Positions 48,309-61,278 are shown, counted from the stretch's first letter. The stretch: 64,000 bases of DNA from Arcticibacter sp041902385 (GCF_041902385.1 NZ_CP169244.1:4801460-4865459), one strand, 5' to 3'. Notes: generated by a model not told the origin, from the letters alone. A program made the numbers and translations.

Positions 48309-49222
48309 TTATTTTCTTAAAACAGAACGATCAATATAGTTTCCCAGTTTAGAGGCGTTTTCTATCCTCCAGAAATACTGATAGAGGATCTTCGATACAC
48401 GCTCCAGCACCAGGTCCTCTTCCCCTGGCACCCTGTAGGTCTGCATTGCAGAGACCGCGTACGGTCGGCCAGGCAAATAGATGATAGCCCACTCTGTAGA
48501 AACGCCCGGCAATACCCCGGTCTTGAATGCCATAGAGACGTTTACTGGAATACCGGCAGCCAGGCGACTATTTTCCCGGCTGTTTTTCTTTAGAACGTTT
48601 ATCACGTCAAGAGCTGTTTCCTCATCACTAAATTTCCCATTATATAAAAGCGCCAGAATTCGGACGGCTTCAAGCGGACTTGACGTATTCTCGCTACCCC
48701 TCGCCGCTGCCGCTAAATCCATCATCGGCCTTTGAATGCGAGTGGCAACCATGCCCAGGTCGGACAAAGTTTTGTTGATACGCTGCATCCCTACCAGATC
48801 TATAAGATTATTAGTTGCCACGTTATCGCTAAGGGTGATCATCAGGACAGCCAGATTGCCAATAGGCAAAGAAGCAGGATAATCAAAGTCTTTTAAGATC
48901 CCTGTACCTCCTACCAACTCTTTGCTCTTAATCTCCCTCCGATCAGACAGCTGGAACTTTCCCTCCTTTGCCTGCTTATAAACCTCCATGAGAACGGGTA
49001 TCTTGATCGCACTCCCCTGAGGAAAAACACTGCTTTCGTTGAAAAAAAACCGTCGCCTGTAGTCAGATCAATCGCAGCCAAACCGTTGAGTGAAGAGGAA
49101 GAGGCCAAAACAGACCTTATTTCATCCTCTGATTTCTTCCTAAGTTCTGCCGATAAAGACTGAGCAGCCACACCGGACATACTACCAATCATCGCTAGTG
49201 CAATAAAACAAGACCGCAGCAT
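48309..49222 (-). CDS. Class A beta-lactamase-like serine hydrolase, frameshifted
   Basis: About 304 residues when repaired, with a signal peptide (ending GVAAQS). Class A motifs: SAIK (Ser-x-x-Lys) in the segment GSAIKIPVLMEVYKQ, SDN in MITLSDNVATNNLID, and KTG in MAFKTGVLPG. The frame breaks at an A8 run (plus 49042-49049); nine A residues give GDGFFFNESSVFPQGSAIK and restore the active Ser. The ATG at 49222 overlaps the SusD stop by one base (TAATG). Either a true beta-lactamase or a murein peptidase; the operon setting makes both plausible. Confidence 0.87.
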
Positions 49223-50781
49223 TATTCCTCCACATTCCACCAAAGAGGTGTGAGCAACCTGTATCTCTCTGAATTATCTCCCACTGCACCGGGGTTCCGG
49301 TTTTGCTCATTGGTCTCATACACCATTGCTTGTATCCATTGATTATTGTTGTTCGGATCAAAAATAGTTGCATTCAAATTGGCCGGTCGCCTTAAATTAG
49401 GACCGTAAATCTGCTGACTATAATTCATTCTTCTCAAATCGACCCAGGTCTCCGGATTCAGGCATTGTGTTATATACTTTTGCCTCATGATGTGACTCAA
49501 GCCCCCGGTGAGGGTTGAGAAATGGACAGCAAGGCCGTCTGCGATTTGAGCAGACCAGTACGTGTTAATATCGGCGGACGCCACGCCCAGCTTCCGGATA
49601 TTTGCTTTCACTCCCTCTTCGTATGCAGTCAGAGCTCCTCCGGCATCTCCTGACCGCAGACGAGCTTCCGCTTCTATCAACTTCACCTCTGAATATGTAA
49701 TAAATGGGAATGGAGAATCCTGATTAGTATAATACCCGCTCTGGCTGAATCTTCCATAATCGTTTTCACTCGTCTTGACTCCCGTACCATTCTGCCCTCC
49801 GATCAGGCCCGCCCCAGATCTTAGTCCGCGGTACTGTCCATCAGAAGGGGCCGGCATCATGATTTTCCCTATCCGGGGATCCTGATACGGCGAGTTGGTC
49901 ACAGGAAAAGTCGTTAACTGATCCACAAAAAATTGTGTCCACGTAAAATAACGAGGATCGGTAGCACTGGTAAATCCTCCCCAGCTTGACCAGGGATTCT
50001 TGTCAGTCTCCTGTCCTCCTCTTATATAAGCGAACTGCGCGTCCATACCATCAGCATTAAACCCTTTCTGACACGCATCGATGATTTTTTGGGGATTATA
50101 AAGACTACTTTTTTTAGAAAGGTGATTAAGATAACGTGCTTTAAGTGACCAGGCGAACCGTTTCCACTTTTGAACGTCTCCCTGATACATGATGTCGCCA
50201 CCGTTCGCGTTCAGTCCCGTCTTATTCGTTGGATTATCAAAAGCGGCAATTGCCTCGTCAAGCAACTGGTCAATCCTTGCATAGACGGTCTTTTGATCGC
50301 TCATAGTCGGAGTAAGATTGATCTGAGACCGGCCGTCATAATATTGCTCGTCAATTACAATTGCACCGTACTGATCCGCTAGCATTCCGAAATTGAGAGC
50401 GAGCAACGTCTTGCCTACTCCAACGAAATGCGGGCTCCCCTCTTCCTCCCCGAGATTAATCAGATCCACACAGTTAGGCATTGTAAACACATAAGCATTC
50501 TGCCAAAAAAAATAAGATGCAGTAAACCGCCAGGTCTCCGCGTTCAGGTTGCTTCCCGTGGTCAACTTAGTAGCCGCGTACTGACTCACTGCAGCAACCT
50601 CTCTCGCTCCCCGCCACATTGCAGCCCCGTTAGTGAGCGTGATCGCGCCAACGATCCTGCTTGCAGCAGGTACTTTAGTAGGATTATCAGGGTCAACATT
50701 TACATCAAGATAAGAATTACATGCCAATAAAGACATGACCATAACGAGGCCGCAAATCCTATAAAAAAATTTCTTTTCCAT
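49222..50781 (-). CDS. SusD-like lipoprotein (second pair)
   Basis: A 519-residue surface lipoprotein of the SusD-like_2 type. The lipobox is SLLAC (Cys 20), then NSYLDVNVDPDNPTKVP, the usual beginning. Helical repeats follow, with FITYSEVKLIEAEARLRSGD and VDLRRMNYSQ near the C-terminus. It should form the lid of the SusC protein encoded 12 bp upstream. Unlike most of its neighbours the frame is intact. The overlap with the hydrolase start indicates coupled translation. Confidence 0.93.
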   Translation of the reverse strand: MEKKFFYRICGLVMVMSLLACNSYLDVNVDPDNPTKVPAASRIVGAITLTNGAAMWRGAREVAAVSQYAATKLTTGSNLNAETWRFTASYFFWQNAYVFTMPNCVDLINLGEEEGSPHFVGVGKTLLALNFGMLADQYGAIVIDEQYYDGRSQINLTPTMSDQKTVYARIDQLLDEAIAAFDNPTNKTGLNANGGDIMYQGDVQKWKRFAWSLKARYLNHLSKKSSLYNPQKIIDACQKGFNADGMDAQFAYIRGGQETDKNPWSSWGGFTSATDPRYFTWTQFFVDQLTTFPVTNSPYQDPRIGKIMMPAPSDGQYRGLRSGAGLIGGQNGTGVKTSENDYGRFSQSGYYTNQDSPFPFITYSEVKLIEAEARLRSGDAGGALTAYEEGVKANIRKLGVASADINTYWSAQIADGLAVHFSTLTGGLSHIMRQKYITQCLNPETWVDLRRMNYSQQIYGPNLRRPANLNATIFDPNNNNQWIQAMVYETNEQNRNPGAVGDNSERYRLLTPLWWNVEE

Positions 50782-50793
50782 GCTAAAACAGAA

Positions 50794-53700
50794 TTAAAAT
50801 GAAAGCTTCAAACCAAAGTCAAACCCCCGCGTTGCAGGAACGCCCAAATTGTCAAAACCAAAAGATCCGCTGCCACCTACTCCAGCCCCACTGCCAGAAA
50901 CTTCCGGATCGACCCCTGAATAGTCAGTAATTAATATAAGATTCCGACCGGTAGCGGTGAGCTGGAGACTCTTGAATGGCGTCCTGGCAATCAGCTGCTT
51001 CGGCAAACTATACGACAGGGTCAGATAGCGGAGTCTTGCCCAGCCTCCATTTTCTACGAAATCATAACCTTGGTTCGCGTAGATGGTCTGGTAATAGTCC
51101 TGACTTAAAGCAACGCTCTTTGTATTTGGTTGTCCTGTGGATTCAACGACCCCCTCAAACACTTTTGACCCGCGATCCAGCGTTCTCATACTCAGTCCCG
51201 ATCTTACGAGGGCGTTTTCTGTTGCGTTATAAATCATTCCGCCAACGCGGAAGTCCCATAGGAATGAGAGAGAAGCATTCTTGTAACGAAAGGTGTTAGT
51301 TAGCCCGCCGATCCAGTCCGGATTCCGGTCTCCGATGAAAGCATTGGAAGCCTGAACCTGCGGGTAGCCTGTCTCACTTATGAGCACCTGGCCCTGTGCA
51401 TTTCTCTTCCATACCCGACCGTTAATGCCGTAAAGAGACCCATTCAGGAATGCCGCCCCCTGCGCTGCATTGTTATCGGCCCATGCGTCAGACAACTCCA
51501 CCCGATCGATATACCCCGGCAGATCTCTAACTTTCGACCTGTTTCTGCTATAATTAAAATCTACACTCCATTTTAGATCACCTTTTGCAATTACCTCCAG
51601 GCTGAGAATTCCCTCGATTCCCCTGTTTTCAATTCGCCCTCCGTTCAAATAAGCCAAAAAGGATGCAGACGAAGGAGGAGTACGCACACTCAATATCTGA
51701 TTATCTGAATTAGTGTAATAATAGGTCAGATCCAGGCCAATTCTTCTTTTCAGGAATCTAAGGTCAGTGCCAAACTCGATCGAATTCGTAAATTCCGGCT
51801 TAAGTAACGGATTCCCGAAATTTTCATTGGAATTCAAGATAAAGCCCCGCGGATTGATAGTGCTACTGTTTGTGGTGGTTCCCAGCGTAGTTTGGGTAGC
51901 ATAAGGAGGAGCGTCCTTTCCGACCCTTGCCCAGGATCCCCGTATCTTCGCAAACGACAACACGTCATCGTTTTGTTTGGCGCCAAGCTCTTTCAGCAAG
52001 TCAGTAAGGATAATGGAAGTGCTGATAGCTGGGTAAAAGAAAGACCTGTCCTTAACAGGCAAAGTAGATACCCAGTCATTTCGACCCCTGAAATTAACAT
52101 AAGCTATACTTTTCCAATCCAAAGTCAGATCTCCAAAGAGTCCGACGATCCGTCTCCGTGTTGTCCTGTTCACCGATGTCCTGCTGGCTGCGGGCGTATT
52201 ATTGATGCTATGAACACCAAGAGCGAGGAGTCCCAGACCGGTAGCTGTGTTCGTCCTGTTACGGGAGTCCTCAATATTATTTCCTATGGTAAAGCTTAAA
52301 TTAAAATCGGATGCTTTTTTCTTCAAGGTCGCAAGCAAGGTCGATGTCGTAATTTGACTTGTTGTTATTGCTTCTGAAATGGCGCCGCTCTCCTCTCCGG
52401 CAACAATGGTTCCGGCTTCCCTTACGCTTTTGAAATTATCCGTATAGTAATCCGTACCTAGGCGATAGGTAACATTTAGAAAGTCCGTCGGATCATACAC
52501 CAAATTTCCAACGGCGATGATGCGATTTACATTGCTTGTCACTGGCTTGTGGCGAATGGTCCAATATGGATTGTCATTCCCCCTGTACTTAGCACCCTCT
52601 GACTCCCGCTCTCAGTCAGATAATTCTCCATATTATCGCTTCTCGGCCAGAAAAGCGCGCCCATTACGCCGTTCGAAGACCCCTGAGCAAAGTATGTCCG
52701 GGCAGTCTGTACATAATTTGCACTTCCTCCCACAGTCAGCTTTTCACCCACCTTCGTGTCCGCGGTAAAACGCGCGGACTTCCGATTGAAGTCAGTCTTT
52801 TCTACGATACCGTTCTGGTCATATAGCGATGCCGAGGCGAAAAATGTACTTTTATCCGTGTTACCGCTCACCGAGATGTCGTGGTTCTGAGTAAAACCGG
52901 TCTTAAAAAAGTTTCCCAAATTATCATAGATCATATCGCCGGCTGCATACTCAGGCCCCCAGGAAAAGGGAGCAGTTGCAGCGAAGGAGCCCCGCTCGCC
53001 TTGCTTGAACTGAGCTTGGAGTTCAGGCAGCTTGTTCGTCCGATCTATAGAAAATGTATTACTATATGAAATTTGAGGAGCCCCTCCCGATCCCTTCTTG
53101 GTAGTAATCACTATTGCACCCGAAGCAGCTCTTATTCCGTATAAAGCCGCAGCGGCCGGGCCTTTCAGTACTGTCACGCTGGCAATATCCTCCGGGTTCA
53201 GATCAACCGCCCTGTTTGAAGCAGGAGCGGTTCCAGCGGCCAGGCCGCCCTGAGAAACCGGTGTCGTGTTGTCGATAGGAATTCCGTCGACTACAAACAA
53301 AGGCTGATTGTTTCCGCTAAGGGAAGTGCCTCCCCTGATAATGATATTAGAAGAAGCTCCGGGCGACCCTCCAGAGTTCGTGATCTGAACTCCTGCTGCT
53401 TTACCTTGAAGCGCATTAACGAGGTTCGGCTGCTGCGCTTCAACGATCTCCTGGGATCGTACGTTTTGGGTAGAGAAGCCCAGACTCTTTGTTTCTTGCT
53501 GGCGCCCAAAGGCAGTAACGGCAACCTCCTTCAGGGCAGTGGCGACTGGCCTTAATCGGATATTCATCGACGCTCCCCTTTTGGCGGGGCGCTCCTCCTG
53601 TTCAAAACCAACGAACGTGAACACCAGTACCTGGTCATTGCTTGCATTAATTGAAAAAGCACCTCCGCCGTCCGTGGTAGTAGCCTGAGAAGTCCCTTTA

Positions 53701-53834
53701 ATTTTCACCGAGACCCCTGGCAGCGGCGAGCCATCATCAGAAACTACCTTCCCCTTGATAGGAGAAGGTTGGGCAAAGGCTTGCCATATACAGGAAAAGC
53801 AGCAGAGTACGTACATTAGTAACCTTCTTTTCAT
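50794..53834 (-). CDS. SusC/RagA-family TonB-dependent receptor (second pair), frameshifted
   Basis: An outer-membrane importer of about 1,014 residues. The N-terminus MKRRLLMYVLCCFSCIWQAF is a signal peptide, followed by a carboxypeptidase-like domain (IKGKVVSDDGSPLPGVSVKI), the TonB-box region LKEVAVTAFG, plug segments (IIIRGGTSLSGNNQPLFVVD) and the barrel ending FDFGLKLSF. The frame breaks at a C5 run (plus 52579-52583); six C residues give STGGNDNPYWTIRHKPVTSN and a single protein. It heads the second cell-wall operon (SusC, SusD, class A-like hydrolase, amidase). Confidence 0.94.
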
Positions 53835-54116
53835 ACTTTATCAATTGTTGAGTTTGTTAAGTGCGACTTCCGGACAAGATTTTTAGCGTTAGAAAGAGCA
53901 AAAAATAGAGTTTTAACTAAAAATATGCTTTTTCCACAAAAGAAACACAACTACTCTTGCATTTTATTAACAAAACATGCGAAAAGTGGCAAAACAGATG
54001 TACACGGGCGCTTCTAAAAAACCAACAAACAATCTATCGATCGCGGAAAAGGCAGAAAAACAGACAGGCCTGGTTATTAAGATTTAAACAAACAACGTCG
54101 TCGCGGGAACGAACGT

Positions 54117-54500
54117 CTACCCCTTTAGACTCTCCTCTTCCTTCTTTGCCTGCAGTCGTTCCTTTTTCAGGTCGATTCTAATTAGGTTATAAAGGCTCAT
54201 ATAAATATTTGCAATCCACACCAGCGAGAATCCTGCAAGAATATAACCTCTCCAGTCGGGCAAAAACAGTTTAAAACCTGTCAGCGCGAGGATCAGTATC
54301 GTAACATAATGACTGAAGCAATACTCGCAGGTAAATAGGTAGAAGAACTTTCGCTTTAAAATCGTTTTGCCTTCCTGGCTGTTTTTAACACAGTATTCGC
54401 GCGGCTCCCTGAACACTTCTTCATGAGTTACTGTCCATGCGATACAGGCTATGGGAATAGCCAGACCAAAAAGCCATATTAGTTGCGCAGTAAGCTCCAT
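54117..54500 (-). CDS. Small inner-membrane protein of unknown function
   Basis: A 127-residue protein with three likely membrane helices (residues about 4-22, 62-78 and 85-108) and a charged C-terminal tail (LKKERLQAKKEEESLKG). The segment FTCEYCFSHYVTIL, with a Cys-x-x-Cys at the membrane edge, recalls DUF1360-type proteins (a CPFC-like motif), but the match is only suggestive. It has its own short region between the second susC and the glycerate kinase gene. Confidence 0.6.
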   Translation of the reverse strand: MELTAQLIWLFGLAIPIACIAWTVTHEEVFREPREYCVKNSQEGKTILKRKFFYLFTCEYCFSHYVTILILALTGFKLFLPDWRGYILAGFSLVWIANIYMSLYNLIRIDLKKERLQAKKEEESLKG

Positions 54501-54550
54501 GTAATCAATACAGAGAGCACCTGCTATTTGTTTGTGACAGGACTTCTCTT

Positions 54551-55681
54551 CTAAACCAGAGCTAGTAAATTCCCAACTTCTTCTGCGGTCCTCCTTAAAT
54601 CCGCATAAGTACTCTTTAATGCTTCCGCCAGTTCGACCCCGGCCGCTCCTATTGTTAAGAGAACATCGAAGAACTCTCTTAGTTCGGGCACCACTTCTTT
54701 CGGGATCCGGCCCGCCAGTCCAACGACAGGAAGTCCACGCATTTTTGCTCTTAAGCCAACTCCCAGTGGACCCTTGCCCTGCAGAGTCTGGTGGTCCAGA
54801 CTTCCTTCCCCTGTAATCACCAGGTTCGCCCGTCGTAAAGCGCTGTCAAAGTCTGTCGCTTTTAGAAAAAAGTCAGCCCCGCTCTGCAGCTTTGCTCCGA
54901 GGATGGCATGTAATCCAGCGGCAGCCCCGCCCGCAGCTCCCCCATATTTCATTGCTCCAATATACGCTCTTACATCAGGAGGTAGGGCATCGACAAAGGC
55001 CATGAGGGAAGCTTCGAGAATAAAAAGATCTTCAGAAGTTGCGCCCTTCTGCGGTCCAAATGCTTGTGCGCTCCCTGCAGGGCCAAGGAGAGGGTTGGTC
55101 ACATCCGAGAGTACGATGATTTCAGTGTGTAATATACGAGGGTCGAGGCCGCTTACGTCTACCCGGGCAACGCGGCTTAAATCTTCAGGCAAATCCAGAA
55201 TGGACTCCCCTGTCGCGCTTAAAAACCTTACACCAAGAGCCCTTAATATTCCAGTCCCCGCATCCACAGTAGCAGACCCTCCCATAGACACGATAATTCT
55301 CCGGACATTATTGCTCAAAGCCTTAAGTATCATCTCGCCTGTCCCAAAAGAGGAAGCCTTCAACGGATTAAGTTCTTCTTTCGCGAGCAGCCGCATCCCT
55401 GAAGCCTCTGCCATTTCTATTACTGCCGTCTGTCCCTGATCGATCAGTCCCCAGCTTGCATCGACCTTTCTACCCAAAGGGTCTTGCACGTTGCAGCTCA
55501 AAAGCGTGCCATCCGCTCGATGGGTGAGTAACGCCGCCGTACCGTCGCCGCCGTCAGCAATTGGAAAAGTAGTGCATGAGCAAACAAGCCGGCTTCTTTC
55601 AAGTCCTTCCCTAATTGCTTTTGCTGCTTCATGGGCAGTCAAGCTATTTTTAAAGGCATTTGGAGCAATCAGAATGTGCAT
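54551..55681 (-). CDS. Glycerate kinase, type 1
   Basis: A 376-residue cytoplasmic kinase (GarK/GlxK type) that phosphorylates D-glycerate to 2- or 3-phosphoglycerate. Signatures: MHILIAPNAFKNSLTAHEAA, FPIADGGDGTAALLTH, SMGGSATVDAGTGILRALG, KYGGAAGGAAAGLHAILGA and VITGEGSLDHQTLQGKGP. Length and order fit the family. It is not obviously part of the cell-wall locus, although it follows on the same strand. Confidence 0.93.
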   Translation of the reverse strand: MHILIAPNAFKNSLTAHEAAKAIREGLERSRLVCSCTTFPIADGGDGTAALLTHRADGTLLSCNVQDPLGRKVDASWGLIDQGQTAVIEMAEASGMRLLAKEELNPLKASSFGTGEMILKALSNNVRRIIVSMGGSATVDAGTGILRALGVRFLSATGESILDLPEDLSRVARVDVSGLDPRILHTEIIVLSDVTNPLLGPAGSAQAFGPQKGATSEDLFILEASLMAFVDALPPDVRAYIGAMKYGGAAGGAAAGLHAILGAKLQSGADFFLKATDFDSALRRANLVITGEGSLDHQTLQGKGPLGVGLRAKMRGLPVVGLAGRIPKEVVPELREFFDVLLTIGAAGVELAEALKSTYADLRRTAEEVGNLLALV

Positions 55682-56467
55682 TAGTCTATCTTCTCTATAA
55701 TTACCACCTATCCTCGGCCAGGGGCAAGGCCGATGGCGAGCTTGGAACCATTGCTGATCTTCTGAACTGTCCGCTTGTACTCGTTTCCGTTGTTGCTGGC
55801 GTTCACCCCATCCTGCATTATTTCAGCCCGATTGTTTCCCTTTGGCGAAAAAGAAAAATCGACAGTAATGTTTCTCTCGCTCATGGCGGTACTAAAACAA
55901 AAGTAGATACGCTTAGCGTTCATTTGGTCGACTACATTGAAATTGGACACGAAAGCGCATGCACGCAAAAGCTTGATAAACACGGCGCCCTGTTAAAGAT
56001 AAGAATTCCGAGTATAAAAAGTTAGACGGTCACGAAACGCTGAAGAAATTTTAGCTGACCTGATCTACCTTCGCTCCTGGCAAGCACGAGGCGAAATGGA
56101 ATGATAGCGCTGTTGCTTCCCAGCTGAGGGTATAGGAATAGTTAGCACGTTGTCGGCCCTCTTTCACCGGGCCCTGTCCTTTGAGCCCAATACGAACAAC
56201 AGTTTATAGCAGCCACTGAAAGCAAAGGGGCAAAAGGTGATTGATGGTCGAATACTGCCGCTATCAATTCTGGAAACAGTTTTATTGATACATTGAAAAA
56301 GAACCACAGCTTATTCAAGCAAACGGATGCAGAAAAAAGGCCGTACCACTCGGTAAAGCCTACTTTCTTTTTAGATATAATATGCTGACAGTATGCCCTT
56401 GATATGAACCGAGCTTGCAATTCAGGGGCAAACTGAGCCGAGAAACTTTGCCCAGACAATCACGCTC
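55682..56467. other. Intergenic region with gene remnants
   Basis: This 786-bp stretch has no intact gene. It contains a GH97 C-terminal fragment (listed separately). A 105-codon open frame at 56142-56459 on the minus strand has no signal, domain or context that supports it. Confidence 0.6.
55708..55884 (-). pseudogene. Remnant of a GH97 glycoside hydrolase C-terminus
   Basis: The minus strand encodes ITVDFSFSPKGNNRAEIMQD, then GVNASNNGNEYKR and KLAIGLAPGRG, and a stop. This matches the last 50 or so residues of GH97 enzymes, where the pattern (I/L)-x-(V/L)-D-(F/L)-S-F-L and L-A-P-G-G-G-W is usual. The TAG falls where the Trp of GGGW would be, so a TGG to TAG change is likely. Nothing upstream matches GH97, so only this fragment remains. 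Confidence 0.6.
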
Positions 56468-57736
56468 TTATCGCAACGCCGGCTTAAGAACCTTTAACCT
56501 TCCGTCGATCTTTTCCGTACTTCTTAAGCGCAATATGTCCGCAACTAAGGGATAGATATGAACGTTCTCAAAGGATGGAAGCACAAGCCCTTCCTTAAAT
56601 GCGGGCCCCCATGCAATGAACGTTGCATGCATTTCCTTCACCTTGTATGGGTCGTAACCATGTGCACCGGGCTTTACCACCTTACGGTCAGAGAAATATT
56701 CAGGCCACCGCGCTTCAAGCAGGATATCCGCGATCCTTCCTTGTGCATCATCCTTGGCTGAATAATGCCATCTTGCCGGTGTATTGTATTTTGTATAAAC
56801 CGAGTAACGCGAGGCCGATCCCTTCAGCTCCCGGTACACAGAGTTCAGCTGCTTTCGATCCTTAACAAAAACATCTACCATCGTTCCATTTCCCGAGACA
56901 GTGTAGCGAGAGCTATCAGATGGCACAGCCGATACCTTTAAGGGATTCGCATTATTCACCTTAGTCAGACCATGATCGGATACAAAGATGAAATTAACAG
57001 ACAAGCCTGTGGCATTCACAGCTTCGTTTAACTTTTTTACTGCATTGTCTACGAATGCAACGGCCTCCTGAACCTCCTTAGAATCCGGACCAAAGTCATG
57101 GCCCGCATGGTCCACCTCTGGCAGATAAAAGGTGATCAGATGAGGTCTTTTATCCTCAGGAAGCTTCAACCATTTAACTACAGCCCCTATTCGATCATCG
57201 ATCCCAATTTTCTCGTTATAAGGGTACCAATAGGTCGGTCGCAAACCTTTTATGTCTGCTTCCGAGCCCACCCAATAAAAACTCGCGCTAACCATCTTTT
57301 GTTGTTCTGCAAGAACCCATAGCGGCGTTCCCCCGTACCACTTCCCTTCTTTCACGGCATTTCTATCCGACATAGAATACCATCCTCCGGTTTCTCTGTC
57401 CTGAAAAGTATTATCAACGAGTCCGTGGTGTGCGGGATAAAGGCCTGTAACCAACGTATAATGATTAGGAAATGTAAGGGATGGAAAAGAGGGGATCATC
57501 GAAGGGGCGGTAACGCCCAGCTTCTTCCGCGACTGCAGAAACGTCGCCTGGTACTTCGTGCTAAAATCATAACGGAAGCCGTCTGCTGAAATCAGAATAA
57601 CATAGGGCTTTCCCTGCTGTTGTTTGCTGTTCGAACGACCAGCCTCCACCCTTTGAAGGGTATCCTGAGCAAATGAAAGGGATGAACCTGATAAAACTAT
57701 AGACAGGAAAATTACAAGAAATCTAAAAAACGACAT
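56468..57736 (-). CDS. Exported nucleotide pyrophosphatase/phosphodiesterase (ENPP-like)
   Basis: A 422-residue exported enzyme of the alkaline-phosphatase superfamily. The start is ATG 57736 (MSFFRFLVIFLSIVLSGSSLSFAQ, a signal peptide). Zinc-site motifs: LISADGFRYDF (Asp), MIPSFPSLTFPNHYTLVTGL with the Thr nucleophile in LTFPNH, YLPEVDHAGHDFGP (Asp, His), FVSDHGLTKV (Asp-His) and HGYDP (His). These fit ectonucleotide pyrophosphatase/phosphodiesterases, which cut nucleotide or other phosphodiesters. It is the last coding gene before the rRNA operon and stands alone. Confidence 0.9.
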   Translation of the reverse strand: MSFFRFLVIFLSIVLSGSSLSFAQDTLQRVEAGRSNSKQQQGKPYVILISADGFRYDFSTKYQATFLQSRKKLGVTAPSMIPSFPSLTFPNHYTLVTGLYPAHHGLVDNTFQDRETGGWYSMSDRNAVKEGKWYGGTPLWVLAEQQKMVSASFYWVGSEADIKGLRPTYWYPYNEKIGIDDRIGAVVKWLKLPEDKRPHLITFYLPEVDHAGHDFGPDSKEVQEAVAFVDNAVKKLNEAVNATGLSVNFIFVSDHGLTKVNNANPLKVSAVPSDSSRYTVSGNGTMVDVFVKDRKQLNSVYRELKGSASRYSVYTKYNTPARWHYSAKDDAQGRIADILLEARWPEYFSDRKVVKPGAHGYDPYKVKEMHATFIAWGPAFKEGLVLPSFENVHIYPLVADILRLRSTEKIDGRLKVLKPALR

Positions 57737-57812
57737 AGAACAATATATGTGTATGCTTGCAGCCATGGGACCGCCGTCACAAAGATAGGAAAGAAACAGG
57801 TGGTCAACAACG

Positions 57813-57845
57813 AAAAAAGCCCGTCAGTATGAACTAACGGGCTTT
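57813..57845 (-). terminator. Terminator of the rRNA operon
   Basis: On the minus strand AAAGCCCGT and ACGGGCTTT form a GC-rich stem followed by a T run, just after the 5S gene. Confidence 0.85.
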
Positions 57846-57851
57846 GTAAAG

Positions 57852-57960
<109 letters not shown>

Positions 57961-57970
57961 GAAGATCTTT

Positions 57971-58099
57971 ATGAGTTGTAAGTGGTACGTTGTAAGTAGT
58001 AAGTATTCTTACTCCCTTTTCGCCGCTTATGACTCCAATTTCTTTTTTGACTATATCAATAGTAAGTCTTATTACTTATCACTTACTACTTATTACTCA
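57971..58099. repeat. Heptad repeats in the 5S-23S spacer
   Basis: Units of the TAAGTNN type (57973-58005) and, further on, the opposite type (58068-58099, for example TTACTTA, TCACTTA, CTACTTA). The second block is complementary, in 5 of every 7 bases, to the array on the other side of 23S at 61062-61094. Confidence 0.8.
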
Positions 58100-58139
58100 A
58101 ATTAACATAATCAGAAGAAGTACTTGAAGAGATTACCAA

Positions 58140-61025
<2,886 letters not shown>

Positions 61026-61061
61026 ATCATATGCTTTTGCTCATATGATAATGCCTTTTAT

Positions 61062-61094
61062 TGAGTTGTAAGTTCTAAGTTCTAAGTTCTAAGT
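61062..61094. repeat. Heptad repeat, 5' side of 23S
   Basis: TGAGT, then TAAGT four times, each separated by two variable bases (TG, TC, TC, TC). It can pair with the array at 58068-58099 on the 3' side of 23S or with the local array at about 61107-61146. Confidence 0.85.
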
Positions 61095-61203
61095 TTTCTG
61101 CCTTGCGGCTTATTACTTATCACTTTTTACTTATCACTTTTCTACAACTCTTCTGTTGTTGTTTCTTCAATTACTTCTTCCAATATGTCAAAGAACGTTT
61201 GAG

Positions 61204-61275
61204 AGTTGTAAGTTCTAAGTTGTAGGTTGTAAGTCGTTTGACTTATCTCTTACCACTTATTACTTACCACTTTCA
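61204..61275. repeat. Heptad hairpin between 23S and tRNA-Ala
   Basis: The left arm (GAGT, TAAGT, TAAGT, TAGGT, TAAG separated by two bases) and the right arm are inverted copies in the same 7-bp phase, giving 4-5-bp helices separated by 2x2 mismatches and a short loop. Confidence 0.8.
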
Positions 61276-61278
61276 CTG

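Noticed and set aside
54551..55681. Glycerate kinase as the missing MurNAc kinase
   Set aside because: Its signatures are those of type 1 glycerate kinases, with no sugar-kinase motifs.
56142..56459. A 105-codon open frame on the minus strand
   Set aside because: Composition is not protein-like for this genome, and no motif or neighbour supports it.
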